Of a stretch of DNA of 64,000 bases, positions 24,655 through 33,384 are shown piece after piece. Numbering within the stretch: position 1 is the stretch's first letter; the number at the start of each line of letters is the position of its first letter. The notes under the pieces were generated by a model. That model was not told the origin of the DNA, made no database searches, and worked only from the letters and a program-made list of their open reading frames with translations. A program made the translations under genes and the position numbers. This DNA comes from Aliishimia sp963678085 (lineage in GTDB: Bacteria; Pseudomonadota; Alphaproteobacteria; Rhodobacterales; Rhodobacteraceae), in contig OY782680.1 of NCBI GenBank assembly GCA_963678085.1, forward strand, positions 2,046,001-2,110,000, in the 5' to 3' direction.

Positions 24655-25310
24655 CGCAGGCTCTCTCCTCATCAGAGGTTGACATCAGCCCCGAAATTCT
24701 GCTGCACGCCTATAGTTTGGGCGTGTTTCCCATGGCAGAGCATCGCGATGATCCCGATATTTTCTGGGTCGACCCAAAGCAGCGGGGCGTGTTGCCACTT
24801 GAGCAGTTTCATATCTCGCGCTCCTTAAAGCGACGCATGCAAAAACCTGACTTGCGCGCCACGATGAACAAGAATTTCACTGCGGTTCTCATGGCTTGCG
24901 CGGCGCGCAGCGAGACTTGGATCAACGCGGAAATCGCGGATCTTTACACCCAGCTGCATTTTGCCGGGCACGCGCATTCGGTCGAAATCTGGTATGGGGA
25001 GGATCTGGCCGGAGGGGTCTATGGCGTGTCGCTTGGCTCCGTTTTTTTCGGGGAAAGCATGTTTTCAAACCAAGTGAATGGTTCGAAAATCGCGCTGGCG
25101 GTGCTGACGCGTCATCTGCTCGATTGTGGATATACCCTGTTTGACACGCAATTTATTAGCCCGCATCTTGCGAGCCTTGGGGCGATTGAGATCCCCCGCG
25201 CCGAATATCAAAAACAGCTAAAGGCCGCCCTGGGACGACATTGCCGTATGGATCTGTTGCCGCTTTTGCAACCTCAGGACGTCATACAGCGCATGACCCA
25301 GATATCATAA
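24651..25310 (+). CDS. aat: leucyl/phenylalanyl-tRNA--protein transferase
   Basis: Adds Leu or Phe from charged tRNA to proteins with N-terminal Arg or Lys, marking them for the ClpS/ClpAP N-end pathway. The 219 residues contain the family blocks AYSLGVFPMAEHRDDPDIFW, FAGHAHSVEIWYGEDLAGGV and GESMFSNQVNGSK, plus FDTQFISPHLASLGA. The start is a GTG overlapping the accC stop, so translation is coupled. It is convergent with the DUF2155 gene and overlaps its 3' end by 37 bases. Confidence 0.95.
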   Translation: MTQALSSSEVDISPEILLHAYSLGVFPMAEHRDDPDIFWVDPKQRGVLPLEQFHISRSLKRRMQKPDLRATMNKNFTAVLMACAARSETWINAEIADLYTQLHFAGHAHSVEIWYGEDLAGGVYGVSLGSVFFGESMFSNQVNGSKIALAVLTRHLLDCGYTLFDTQFISPHLASLGAIEIPRAEYQKQLKAALGRHCRMDLLPLLQPQDVIQRMTQIS

Positions 25311-25636
25311 CGCCGGTGATCAAGCGCATTTAGGGCGGGTGAGCTCGCAATCATCCAGCCGGAAAATACCTGCGCTTTTCGATCCAGATCCGTGACAATA
25401 AGCTGCGTATAGGCATCGCCGGACGGGTTGCCCGCCGGGTAGCGGCAGTCGGTCACGGAGATGATCAGCCGACCATAAGTTGTCTCATCCCCCGAAGGAA
25501 TTTCAAGATCGGTTGTCTCCCCCGATACCTTGTCCAAAACGCGCAAAAGCGCACCGCTGCCCGAACTGACCTGTTCTTGGGCCATGCTCGGATGCGCAAA
25601 CATCATCCCGCACGCGAGCAGCGGCCAGAGCTTCAT
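25274..25636 (-). CDS. DUF2155 domain-containing exported protein
   Basis: A 120-residue protein with a cleavable Sec signal (MKLWPLLACGMMFAHPSMAQ, cleavage after about residue 19). The mature part matches DUF2155: LRVLDKVSGETTDLEIPSGD and the C-terminal ALDHRRYDIWVMRC, with two cysteines (DCRYPAG, MRC) that could form a disulfide in the periplasm. Function is unknown. Its start overlaps the stop of mlaD by 4 bases, so they are cotranscribed. Confidence 0.82.
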   Translation of the reverse strand: MKLWPLLACGMMFAHPSMAQEQVSSGSGALLRVLDKVSGETTDLEIPSGDETTYGRLIISVTDCRYPAGNPSGDAYTQLIVTDLDRKAQVFSGWMIASSPALNALDHRRYDIWVMRCMTS

Positions 25637-26079
25637 GACTCGCCCCCGCCAGCGAATTTCAGCAAGAGCGAGATCAGGCTTACAGCGCCTTGTGTGTCGG
25701 TAATCTCATCGCCGTCTTCAAAGAAAAATGGGGAGCCGCCCGGCACGATTTCAACAAAATTCCCGCCCAAAAGCCCCTCTGACGAGATGATGATCGCACT
25801 GTCATCGGGTAATTGCACCGTCTGGTCGAAAGACATCACGGCATCTGCGCGATAGGTGTCCCCGTTCAACTGAATATTGGTGACGCGCCCGACCTTAACG
25901 CCGGCGAGCCGGATATCCGAGCCGATGGAAATCCCCTCGATTGAGCGGAATGACGCGCTCAAACTATAGCTATTTCCTTGGCTCGACAGTCCCGCGAGGT
26001 TGATCGCGTAGATCAAAAACCCAGTTGCGGCGGCAAGAACAGCGCCGCCAGTCACTATTTCCGTTACACGTTGAGACAC
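25633..26079 (-). CDS. mlaD: MlaD-like phospholipid transport substrate-binding protein (MCE domain)
   Basis: Periplasmic, membrane-anchored MCE protein of 148 residues, a component of the system that moves phospholipids between the inner and outer membranes. It has one N-terminal membrane helix (VTGGAVLAAATGFLIYAI), then the MCE domain (FRSIEGISIGSDIRLAGVKV, GRVTNIQL) and the FVEIVPGG strand. MlaE and MlaF are not in this window. Here the gene sits between the complex I accessory gene and DUF2155, a common alphaproteobacterial arrangement. Confidence 0.85.
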   Translation of the reverse strand: MSQRVTEIVTGGAVLAAATGFLIYAINLAGLSSQGNSYSLSASFRSIEGISIGSDIRLAGVKVGRVTNIQLNGDTYRADAVMSFDQTVQLPDDSAIIISSEGLLGGNFVEIVPGGSPFFFEDGDEITDTQGAVSLISLLLKFAGGGES

Positions 26080-26085
26080 TGCGCG

Positions 26086-26463
26086 CTACTCCGGGCTCCA
26101 GGCCTCGTAATCTTGGCGCGGTGCGGAAGACATTTGACGCAAGGAACCTGCGGGCGCATAAGCCAGCGCGGTTCCCGTGAGATTTTCCTGATGCGGCTTT
26201 TGCCATGCCCGTGTTTTCAAGGGCTTATCTGCCGGGGTTTCATCCCAGGTATAATGCAGCCAACCATGCCACTGAGGGCTTATCTTGCTTGCCTCGATCT
26301 CACCATTATAGATGACCCAGCGCTTTTTATCGTCGGATGTGCGATAAAAGATATTGCCTTGATCATCCTCGCCCACTTTTACCCCGTTGCGCCACGTCCA
26401 AAACTGCGTGTTCAGAGTTTGGCCATCCCACCAAGTAAATAGTCTTAAGATGCGCTCTAACAT
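26086..26463 (-). CDS. NADH:ubiquinone oxidoreductase accessory subunit, NDUFA12 family
   Basis: A 125-residue homologue of the mitochondrial complex I subunit NDUFA12 (B17.2), a supernumerary subunit present in Alphaproteobacteria. Landmarks are LFTWWDGQTLNTQFWTWRNG, KVGEDDQGNIFY, KRWVIYNG and the WHGWLHYTWDETP motif. It docks on the peripheral arm of complex I on the cytoplasmic side. It lies 6 bases upstream of mlaD on the same strand. Confidence 0.93.
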   Translation of the reverse strand: MLERILRLFTWWDGQTLNTQFWTWRNGVKVGEDDQGNIFYRTSDDKKRWVIYNGEIEASKISPQWHGWLHYTWDETPADKPLKTRAWQKPHQENLTGTALAYAPAGSLRQMSSAPRQDYEAWSPE

Positions 26464-26497
26464 CCTTGCTCCACTTCGTTATTGCAGCGAATGAAGG

Positions 26498-26854
26498 TCA
26501 CGGCAGAACCGCGGTCACCTCTATTTCGATACGAAACTTTGGGTCAATCAACCCACATTCAATCATGGTTGCCGCTGGCGGGTTTTCGCCAAAGCACTCC
26601 GTCAAGATGGGAAAACACGGCTCGAATTCGTGGCGGTCGGGCAACATATAGGTCACGCGCACCACATGGGCCATATCGGTCCCGGCCTTTTCAAGCGCGT
26701 CGCGAATAATGTCCAAGGCAGAGCGGCATTGCTCTGTGACGGTCTCGCCCTGCCCCACGGTTCCGGCCACATGTACAAAACCGCCCGCGACCACGGCGCG
26801 GCAATAGCCCACTTTGGCTTCAAATTCCCCGCCAGAGAAGATACGCGTGATCAT
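26498..26854 (-). CDS. RidA family protein
   Basis: A 118-residue RidA-type (YjgF/YER057c) protein. Members of the archetypal branch hydrolyse reactive enamines and imines. The core VGYCRAVVAGGFVHVAGTVG, QCRSALDIIRDALEKAG and VVRVTYMLPD match the family. The usual catalytic Arg region near the C terminus reads CGLIDPKFRIEIEVTAV, which retains the glutamate but not the classic RxxLPxxxLVE form, so it may belong to a non-archetypal subgroup. I chose ATG 26854 over 26869. It lies 20 bases downstream of clpX on the same strand. Confidence 0.85.
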   Translation of the reverse strand: MITRIFSGGEFEAKVGYCRAVVAGGFVHVAGTVGQGETVTEQCRSALDIIRDALEKAGTDMAHVVRVTYMLPDRHEFEPCFPILTECFGENPPAATMIECGLIDPKFRIEIEVTAVLP

Positions 26855-26874
26855 CTGATACCTCTTCAATTAGT

Positions 26875-28140
26875 TTAACCGGCAGAGGCCTCTTCGGGCT
26901 CTGCATCGGCATGGATCATGAGCGGCGCGGCTCCAGACGTGACCGCCTCTTCATTCACCACGACCTCTTTCACGCTCTCCATTCCTGGCAGATCAAACAT
27001 CGTGTCCAGCAGGATATCTTCCAAGATCGAGCGCAGGCCCCGCGCGCCGGTTTTACGTTCAATCGCGCGTTTTGCGATCGCTTGCAGCGCCTCTGGTGTG
27101 AAGGTCAGCGCGGCTTCTTCCAGCTCGAACAGGCGTTGATATTGCTTGATCAGGGCGTTTTTCGGCTCGGTCAGGATGGTGACAAGCGCGTCTTGATCCA
27201 GATCTTCGAGCGTCGCGAGCACGGGCAAACGGCCCACAAATTCAGGGATCAGCCCGAATTTTAGCAGATCCTCTGGCTCAAGTTCTTTGAACAGATCACC
27301 CACGCCACGATCATCCTCATCGCGCACATCTGCGCCAAAGCCCATCGCTGAGCCCTTGCCACGCTGGGCGATGATTTTATCCAGCCCCGCAAAGGCCCCG
27401 CCGCAGATGAATAGAATGTTGGTTGTATCGACCTGCAAAAACTCTTGCTGGGGATGCTTGCGCCCGCCTTGGGGCGGCACGGAGGCCACGGTGCCCTCCA
27501 TCAGCTTAAGCAAAGCTTGCTGCACGCCCTCGCCGGAAACATCCCGTGTGATCGAGGGATTTTCCGATTTGCGGGTGATTTTATCAACCTCGTCGATATA
27601 GACGATGCCGCGCTGCGCACGCTCTACGTTATATTCGGAGGCTTGCAGCAATTTGAGGATGATATTTTCGACATCCTCACCCACATACCCCGCCTCGGTC
27701 AAGGTCGTCGCATCGGCCATGGTAAAAGGCACATCCAAGATGCGCGCCAGCGTCTGCGCAAGGAGCGTTTTTCCGCACCCCGTTGGACCCATCAGCAAGA
27801 TATTGGATTTGGCGAGTTCGATATCCCCGTCTTTTTGCGCATGATTCAGGCGTTTGTAATGGTTATGCACCGCGACCGAGAGCACGCGTTTGGCAGTGGC
27901 CTGTCCGATCACATAGTCATCGAGCACATTGCAAATATCTTGCGGTGTGGGCACGCCATCGGTGGATTTTAAGCCAGAAGCCTTTGTCTCTTCGCGAATA
28001 ATGTCCATGCAAAGTTCAACGCATTCATCACAGATAAACACGGTTGGCCCTGCTATGAGCTTGCGCACCTCATGCTGGCTCTTGCCGCAAAAGCTGCAAT
28101 ACAAGGTGTTTTTGCTATCGCCGCCTGAATTATTTGCCAT
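26875..28140 (-). CDS. clpX: ATP-dependent Clp protease ATP-binding subunit ClpX
   Basis: AAA+ unfoldase that feeds substrates to ClpP, including CtrA in Alphaproteobacteria. The 421 residues have the N-terminal zinc-binding domain (CSFCGKSQHEV and FICDECVELC), Walker A GPTGCGKT, Walker B IVYIDEVDKI, pore loop and the ClpP-binding IGF-like loop (MGFGADV). clpP lies 159 bases upstream on the same strand, in the usual clpP-clpX order. No terminator-like hairpin was seen between them. Confidence 0.97.
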   Translation of the reverse strand: MANNSGGDSKNTLYCSFCGKSQHEVRKLIAGPTVFICDECVELCMDIIREETKASGLKSTDGVPTPQDICNVLDDYVIGQATAKRVLSVAVHNHYKRLNHAQKDGDIELAKSNILLMGPTGCGKTLLAQTLARILDVPFTMADATTLTEAGYVGEDVENIILKLLQASEYNVERAQRGIVYIDEVDKITRKSENPSITRDVSGEGVQQALLKLMEGTVASVPPQGGRKHPQQEFLQVDTTNILFICGGAFAGLDKIIAQRGKGSAMGFGADVRDEDDRGVGDLFKELEPEDLLKFGLIPEFVGRLPVLATLEDLDQDALVTILTEPKNALIKQYQRLFELEEAALTFTPEALQAIAKRAIERKTGARGLRSILEDILLDTMFDLPGMESVKEVVVNEEAVTSGAAPLMIHADAEPEEASAG

Positions 28141-28299
28141 CTTTTCCTTTCACGCCCAAGTGGATCCTCGTCACCTCTTGAGCTCTCAATCTAGCACATC
28201 CCTGCGCTGCTGCACCCCGTACACAGTTGTATCTCCCTGTCTAGGCGTTTGTGCGGGGCGCAACAACCTCAAAATGTTCTAGGTTTCATACCTGTTACA

Positions 28300-28929
28300 T
28301 TAACTCTCCGCATCGTCATCTTTGACGCGGTTTTCAACGATTTCATCAATCAGACCCCAATCTTTCGCCTCTTCGGGGCTCATGAAGTTGTCCCGCTCCA
28401 GCGCGGCCTCCACATCTGAAAGCTCATTGCCGGTATGCTTCACGTAAATTTCATTGAGCCGGGTTTTCAGTTTCTGCGTTTCTTGGGCATGAATCATGAT
28501 GTCGGTGGCCTGACCTTGATAGCCGCCCGAGGGCTGGTGCACCATCACGCGCGAGTTGGGCAGGGAATAACGCATGCCTTTCTCACCGGCGGTCAGCAAG
28601 AGCGATCCCATGGAGGCCGCCTGCCCGATTACCAAGGTTGACACTTTGGGTTTGATATATTGCATCGTATCGTAAATCGACAGGCCCGAGGTCACAACGC
28701 CGCCGGGGCTATTGATATACATGGAAATATCTTTGGAGGGATTTTCGGCCTCAAGATGCAAAAGCTGCGCCACGATCAGCGAAGACATGCCATCATGTAC
28801 GGGGCCGTTGAGGAAAATAATGCGCTCTTTCAGCAGGCGCGAGAAAATATCATAGGCGCGTTCCCCGCGCGAGGTTTGCTCCACCACCATGGGAACAAGG
28901 TTCATATAGGTTTCAACAGGGTCTTTCAT
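28300..28929 (-). CDS. clpP: ATP-dependent Clp protease proteolytic subunit
   Basis: Serine peptidase that forms the double-ring chamber for ClpX and ClpA. The 209 residues include the catalytic Ser in GQAASMGSLLLTAG, His in VMVHQPSGGYQGQ and Asp in the ERDNFMSPEEA region. I chose the ATG at 28929 (MKDPVETYMNLVP), where conserved sequence begins; an in-frame start at 29013 would add 28 residues unlike ClpP propeptides. It is followed by clpX. Confidence 0.96.
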   Translation of the reverse strand: MKDPVETYMNLVPMVVEQTSRGERAYDIFSRLLKERIIFLNGPVHDGMSSLIVAQLLHLEAENPSKDISMYINSPGGVVTSGLSIYDTMQYIKPKVSTLVIGQAASMGSLLLTAGEKGMRYSLPNSRVMVHQPSGGYQGQATDIMIHAQETQKLKTRLNEIYVKHTGNELSDVEAALERDNFMSPEEAKDWGLIDEIVENRVKDDDAES

Positions 28930-29114
28930 CGCGACTGCCTCATCACTGTAGTCTCGACACCATAGCCGAGAGGTTATGAACATAGTCTTAGTATTGAGCG
29001 CCGCTGGCTGCAAGGGGCGTACCCGTTTAACGTGTCACTGCAGTTAACGTAGCGTTTGCTCTTGCCGGCGGCGCTTTTGCGGCTCAGGGTGCGGGGAAAT
29101 TAAGGGAGGATTTC

Positions 29115-29867
29115 ATGACGCTTTCAGGAAAACATGCGCTTGTGACCGGGGGTGGCACCGGCATTGGGCTTGCGATTGCGCGCGATTTGGTCGCAGCGGG
29201 CGCGCAGGTCACGATCACGGGCCGGCGGCAAGAGGTGCTGGACGCGGTCGCAACACAGGGCATGACCGGCATGGCGATGGATGTGCGCGATGAGGAGAGC
29301 ATAGTGGACACGATTGCCGCAGCGAGCGCGGCGCGCGGTCCGATCCAGATTTGCGTTGCCAATGCGGGAATCGCGGAAGGCAAGAGCCTAATGAAGATGG
29401 ACCTGGCGTTTTGGCGCAATATGATGTCCACCAATCTTGATGGCGCGTTCCTCACCATCCGCGAAAGCATGCGATCCATGACAGAAACAGATTGGGGGCG
29501 CGTAATCACTGTGGCGTCAATCGCGGGTCTGCGCGGGCTTCCGGGTGCGCCTTGCTATAGCGCCTCCAAGCATGGGCTTATTGGTCTGACGCGCGCGCTG
29601 AGCGAAGATTTCATGGGCAAGCCCTACACGTTTAATGCCATTTGCCCGGCCTATGTTGATACTCCGATTGTCGAACGCAACACCACCTCTATCGCGCAGC
29701 GCGCCGGGATGAGCGAAGAAGATGCACGGCAAACGATGGTGAAAGTCAACAGGCATCGCCGGCTCATTGCACCCGAAGAGGTATCTGCCGCGGCGATGTG
29801 GCTGGTGGGGCCAAACTCGGGCAGCGTTAACGGTCAATCTATCGAGATCGCGGGCGGTCAGATGTAG
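29115..29867 (+). CDS. SDR-family oxidoreductase
   Basis: A 250-residue classical short-chain dehydrogenase. The cofactor motif is TGGGTGIGLAIA (near residue 11), then NAGIAEG, the catalytic Ser in VASIAGLRG and Tyr-Lys in YSASKHG. The C-terminal ending NGQSIEIAGGQM is typical. Sequence resemblance is to FabG and 3-hydroxybutyrate dehydrogenase-like enzymes, but the substrate cannot be assigned. GGAGGA precedes the ATG. The gene is monocistronic and convergent with ilvC, with a shared terminator. Confidence 0.85.
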   Translation: MTLSGKHALVTGGGTGIGLAIARDLVAAGAQVTITGRRQEVLDAVATQGMTGMAMDVRDEESIVDTIAAASAARGPIQICVANAGIAEGKSLMKMDLAFWRNMMSTNLDGAFLTIRESMRSMTETDWGRVITVASIAGLRGLPGAPCYSASKHGLIGLTRALSEDFMGKPYTFNAICPAYVDTPIVERNTTSIAQRAGMSEEDARQTMVKVNRHRRLIAPEEVSAAAMWLVGPNSGSVNGQSIEIAGGQM

Positions 29868-29892
29868 GAGCTTGTTGTGGTGACAAGAACGA

Positions 29893-29919
29893 AAAGCCCC
29901 CGCACAGAGCGAGGGCTTT
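29893..29919. terminator. bidirectional terminator between SDR gene and ilvC
   Basis: A stem AAAGCCC/GGGCTTT (29893-29899 with 29913-29919) continues, after one mismatch, with CGC/GCG (29901-29903 with 29909-29911) around a 5-base loop. T runs on both strands make it usable by both convergent genes. Confidence 0.8.
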
Positions 29920-29941
29920 GATATCGCTTTGAGATAAGACC

Positions 29942-30964
29942 TTAGTTTTTCGCTTTATCCACCATCTTGCCATCGGAAATCCAAGGCATCATGGCGCGCA
30001 GCTTTTCGCCAACTTCTTCGATCTGATGCGCGTCATTCATGCGGCGCGTGCCTTTAAAGAAGGGCTGACCAACCGCATTTTCCTGCATGAAGTCACGCAC
30101 GAATTTGCCGGTTTGGATGTCGCGCAAGATTGCTTTCATCTCTGCCTTGGTTTGATCATAGGGCAGAACGCGCGGGCCAGAGACATATTCGCCATATTCC
30201 GCTGTGTTTGAGATCGAGTAGTTCATGTTGGCAATGCCGCCTTCATAGATCAGATCCACGATCAGCTTCACCTCGTGCAGACATTCGAAATAGGCCATTT
30301 CCGGGGCGTAGCCCGCCTCAACCAAGGTTTCAAAGCCCATGCGGATCAGCTCAACCAGGCCGCCGCACAGAACCGCCTGCTCACCAAAGAGGTCGGTTTC
30401 GCATTCTTCTTTGAAATTGGTCTCGATGATACCAGAGCGACCGCCGCCAATGGCCGAGCAGTAAGACAGGCCGATATCCAGCGCTTTGCCGGTCGCATCA
30501 TTATCAACCGCCACCAGACAAGGCACGCCGCCGCCTTTGGTATATTCGCCGCGCACCGTGTGACCTGGACCTTTGGGGGCCATCATGATCACGTCAACGC
30601 CTGCTTTGGGCTCGATCAAGCCGAAATGAACGTTCAAACCATGGGCAAAGGCCATGGCCGCGCCCTCTTTTAAGTTATCATGCACATATTTCTTGTATGT
30701 CTCGGCCTGAAGCTCATCGGGCATTGTGAACATGATCAGATCGCACCAGGCAGCGGCCTCGGCAATGCCCATCACTTTCAGACCTTCAGCTTCCGCCTTT
30801 GCGGCAGAGGCAGAACCCTCACGCAGCGCGACAACCACATTCTTGGCACCGCTATCGCGCAGGTTCAGCGCATGCGCATGCCCCTGGGAGCCATAGCCCA
30901 AAATCGCCACATTCATATCTTTGATCAAGTTCACATCGCAATCGCGATCATAGTAAACGCGCAT
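29942..30964 (-). CDS. ilvC: ketol-acid reductoisomerase (class I)
   Basis: Converts 2-acetolactate or 2-aceto-2-hydroxybutyrate to the dihydroxy acids of valine, leucine and isoleucine synthesis, using NADPH and magnesium. The 340 residues fit class I: AILGYGSQGHAHALNLRDSG cofactor motif, APKGPGHTVR, and the metal-binding CETDLFGEQAVLCGG block. The knotted C-terminal domain has SNTAEYGEYVSGPRV. It is monocistronic and divergent from a small exported protein gene. Confidence 0.97.
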   Translation of the reverse strand: MRVYYDRDCDVNLIKDMNVAILGYGSQGHAHALNLRDSGAKNVVVALREGSASAAKAEAEGLKVMGIAEAAAWCDLIMFTMPDELQAETYKKYVHDNLKEGAAMAFAHGLNVHFGLIEPKAGVDVIMMAPKGPGHTVRGEYTKGGGVPCLVAVDNDATGKALDIGLSYCSAIGGGRSGIIETNFKEECETDLFGEQAVLCGGLVELIRMGFETLVEAGYAPEMAYFECLHEVKLIVDLIYEGGIANMNYSISNTAEYGEYVSGPRVLPYDQTKAEMKAILRDIQTGKFVRDFMQENAVGQPFFKGTRRMNDAHQIEEVGEKLRAMMPWISDGKMVDKAKN

Positions 30965-31109
30965 GGTTTTCCCCTTTTGTTTGTCTCATGCAAGTTGAAT
31001 GGCGCGCAGTTTATGTGGAATGGGCTCATTATGATTGCATTTTGTGAGAATATTCGAGAAAACTGCAATAAGTGATACATAGTTTTCTGTAAATATGGAG
31101 ATTTAATTC

Positions 31110-31640
31110 GTGAGATCTGTTCGATTTTGGCTCTTTCTGGTACTGGTCGCGGGGGTTTTCTATATCGGCATGCGCTATAATAATGCGCTGCACCGGCATG
31201 ATGGGCTTTGGGTGCGTGATACGGTTATGGATGGCAGAGAGAGAGCGTGCCAGCAGTCACAACACGGGACAATCGCTCCGGGTGTGATGCAAATCCGTGG
31301 AACGCGCGTTGCGTTCGAAGACAGCACTTGCCGGGGCAGTTGGTTCTATCCTCTGAGGGATCGTATTGGTCAAGTGATGGGTTGGAACAGCAAGATGGCC
31401 TATCGGGCTGTTGCATTTACCTGCCAGGGACGAGGCGAAGGGGCCACACCGAACATGGTTTATTTCAGCTTAGACAGCCAAGGGGGGCGGCTTCAGAGTA
31501 CGAGCTATCTGTTTGATGGGGTGTCGCGAAGTGGTCAGTCAAACGGGCCTTTTGACGGTTCTATCTGGGAGACCTACCCCAAGGATTTCACCCCGATTCG
31601 AGCACATGCGTCCTATATGCGCTGTGCTGAGACGCAATGA
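31110..31640 (+). CDS. hypothetical protein with N-terminal membrane anchor or signal
   Basis: A 176-residue protein with an uncleaved anchor or signal (FWLFLVLVAGVFYIG, residues 6-20) and an extracytoplasmic domain containing four cysteines (ACQQSQ, TCRGSW, TCQGRG, MRCAET), suggesting disulfides. No family is recognised. The start is GTG with GGAG 9 bases upstream. Its stop overlaps the ATG of the first Lrp-type gene by 4 bases, so the three genes form an operon. A shared physiological role is not evident. Confidence 0.65.
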   Translation: MRSVRFWLFLVLVAGVFYIGMRYNNALHRHDGLWVRDTVMDGRERACQQSQHGTIAPGVMQIRGTRVAFEDSTCRGSWFYPLRDRIGQVMGWNSKMAYRAVAFTCQGRGEGATPNMVYFSLDSQGGRLQSTSYLFDGVSRSGQSNGPFDGSIWETYPKDFTPIRAHASYMRCAETQ

Positions 31641-32098
31641 AACAACTCGACGACACGGATCGGCGGATCTTGCGCCAATATCAAGCCGCGCCGGAGATCG
31701 CCATGTCAGAGCTGGCGGAGCGCGCGGGGGTTACGGCCTCGACGCTCACACGGCGGCTAGAGCGGCTTCGCGAGACTGGTGTTCTAAAGGGCGTGCGCGG
31801 GGTCATCCATTGGCCTGCTTTGGGCTATGAGGTGGAGGTTTCGTTGCGTGTCACACTCGATAAAACCCAGCCCCGCGCCTTTGAGGCCTTTATCGCTGCG
31901 GCGCGCGAGGTGCCAGAGGTGCTGGAGATCCAGACCTTCTTGGGGCAAGTGGATGTGCGATTGTCGGTGATTGCCCGCGATATGGCGCATTACCAGCAAA
32001 TCTACCGTGAAAAGCTGCTGATTTTGCCCCATATTTCCGATGTTGAAGCGCTCATGCATGTGGCGCGGGTGCATGCGAGCGAAGCCCTGCCGCTATGA
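31637..32098 (+). CDS. Lrp/AsnC family transcriptional regulator
   Basis: A 153-residue Lrp-type regulator: N-terminal winged helix (LDDTDRRILRQYQ, ERAGVTASTLTRRLERLRE) and C-terminal RAM ligand-binding domain (VPEVLEIQTFLGQVDVRLSV). It overlaps both neighbours by 4 bases and is paired with a second Lrp-family gene. Tandem Lrp pairs occur in Rhodobacterales and may form mixed oligomers; this is inference. The target genes are not evident. Confidence 0.88.
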   Translation: MKQLDDTDRRILRQYQAAPEIAMSELAERAGVTASTLTRRLERLRETGVLKGVRGVIHWPALGYEVEVSLRVTLDKTQPRAFEAFIAAAREVPEVLEIQTFLGQVDVRLSVIARDMAHYQQIYREKLLILPHISDVEALMHVARVHASEALPL

Positions 32099-32568
32099 TC
32101 GCACTTGATGATATAGACCGCGCATTGCTGCGCGCGCTGGAAAGGGATGCGAATGCGTCGGCGCGCGCGCTTGGGCGAGAGTTTGGCCTATCGCAGCCTG
32201 CCTGTTGGCGGCGTATCCGGCGGCTGCGCGATGCCGGTATCATAAGCGGCGCGCGGCTGGATGTGGACACCGGCGCGCTTGGCTTTGGCGTGACGGTGTT
32301 TCTTGGGATCAAGCTGGCCACCAAGGGCCGTGTGAGCCTTGAAGATTTTGAACGCGCCGCCCGCGCCATTCCAGAGGTGCAAACCATCGAATATGTGCTG
32401 GGGCGCTATGATTACCGCCTGCGTGTCGTGGCGCGCGATCTGCCCGATTTCGAACGCGTCCTACGCCGTCGTATCATGTCCCTGCCCGGCGCTGGTGAGG
32501 TGGAAGCCAATGTGCTGCTTAGCGAAGAGCGCAGGCCCGGCCCCTTGGGCGCAATCAGCGAAAGTTAG
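32095..32568 (+). CDS. Lrp/AsnC family transcriptional regulator
   Basis: A 157-residue Lrp-type regulator with helix-turn-helix LDDIDRALLRALERDANASA, EFGLSQPACWRRIRRLRDAG and a RAM domain (IPEVQTIEYVLGRYDYRLRV). GRYDYRL is the classical Lrp ligand-loop form, unlike the GQVDVRL of its upstream partner, so the two likely sense different ligands or one acts as an adapter. It starts inside the upstream gene (ATGA overlap). Confidence 0.9.
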   Translation: MIALDDIDRALLRALERDANASARALGREFGLSQPACWRRIRRLRDAGIISGARLDVDTGALGFGVTVFLGIKLATKGRVSLEDFERAARAIPEVQTIEYVLGRYDYRLRVVARDLPDFERVLRRRIMSLPGAGEVEANVLLSEERRPGPLGAISES

Positions 32569-32621
32569 GCAGATCTTTACATGTTGCGTATATCTTAGCC
32601 CTGCGGCAGGGAGATTGTGCG

Positions 32622-33377
32622 TTGTTTGGGAAAAAAATTTCGCATCTATTGGAGGTTCGCAACCTTAGGCGCGTGTTTGCCTTTTCGATTCTCGGCACAA
32701 CATTCTGCATGATGGCCACAATGGTTCATGTTAGCGTCAACTATCCCCCTGAGCTACAGCCGTTTGTGCGCGGCAGGGCGACCGCAATGACGCTGCTTGT
32801 GGCGTTTCCCATGTTATTTGCGGTGAATTATTTGATGCTCTTGAACTGGCGCCTGTCCAATGAGCTGCGCCGCTTGGTCAATCGTGACCGGCTGACCAAT
32901 GTTGCCACGCGCGATTTTTTCTTTCAGATAATGGAAGATAAGCCCGAGCAATATGGCGTGTCCCTGATGGTGGATATTGATCATTTCAAACGCGTAAATG
33001 ACACCTATGGCCACTTGGCAGGCGATGCCGCAATCGCCCATGTTGCAGCTATTTTGCAGGCGCAAGTCGGCCCGCAAGATATCGTGTGCCGCTTTGGCGG
33101 TGAGGAATTCATCATCTTCCTCGCCAGCTCTTGCCTGAAAGACGCGCAAGCAACCGCCGAAGCTCTCAGGGCCGGTGTCGAGGCTGCGGTCGTTCATACA
33201 GAGGGGCAGTCGTTGCAGATCACTATTTCAATCGGTGGCTCACTCTGCGCCCAAGCAAAAGACATTGAAAACGCCATTCGTCAGGCGGATGAGGCGCTTT
33301 ACCAAGCTAAAAACGGTGGACGCAATCAGGTGGTCATGGCCGCGTCACCTGCGGCCGAGCCGGTTCGCATGCGCTAG
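32622..33377 (+). CDS. membrane-anchored diguanylate cyclase (GGDEF domain)
   Basis: A 251-residue protein with two N-terminal membrane helices (about residues 18-36 and 53-73) and a GGDEF domain with the active-site signature GGEEF near residue 157 (CRFGGEEFIIFLA) and VDIDHFKRVNDTYGHLAGD. It should make cyclic di-GMP. I see no RxxD inhibitory site immediately before GGEEF, so product inhibition may be absent. The start is TTG with AGGGAG 8 bases upstream. No EAL domain is present. Confidence 0.9.
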   Translation: MFGKKISHLLEVRNLRRVFAFSILGTTFCMMATMVHVSVNYPPELQPFVRGRATAMTLLVAFPMLFAVNYLMLLNWRLSNELRRLVNRDRLTNVATRDFFFQIMEDKPEQYGVSLMVDIDHFKRVNDTYGHLAGDAAIAHVAAILQAQVGPQDIVCRFGGEEFIIFLASSCLKDAQATAEALRAGVEAAVVHTEGQSLQITISIGGSLCAQAKDIENAIRQADEALYQAKNGGRNQVVMAASPAAEPVRMR

Positions 33378-33384
33378 ACATGAG

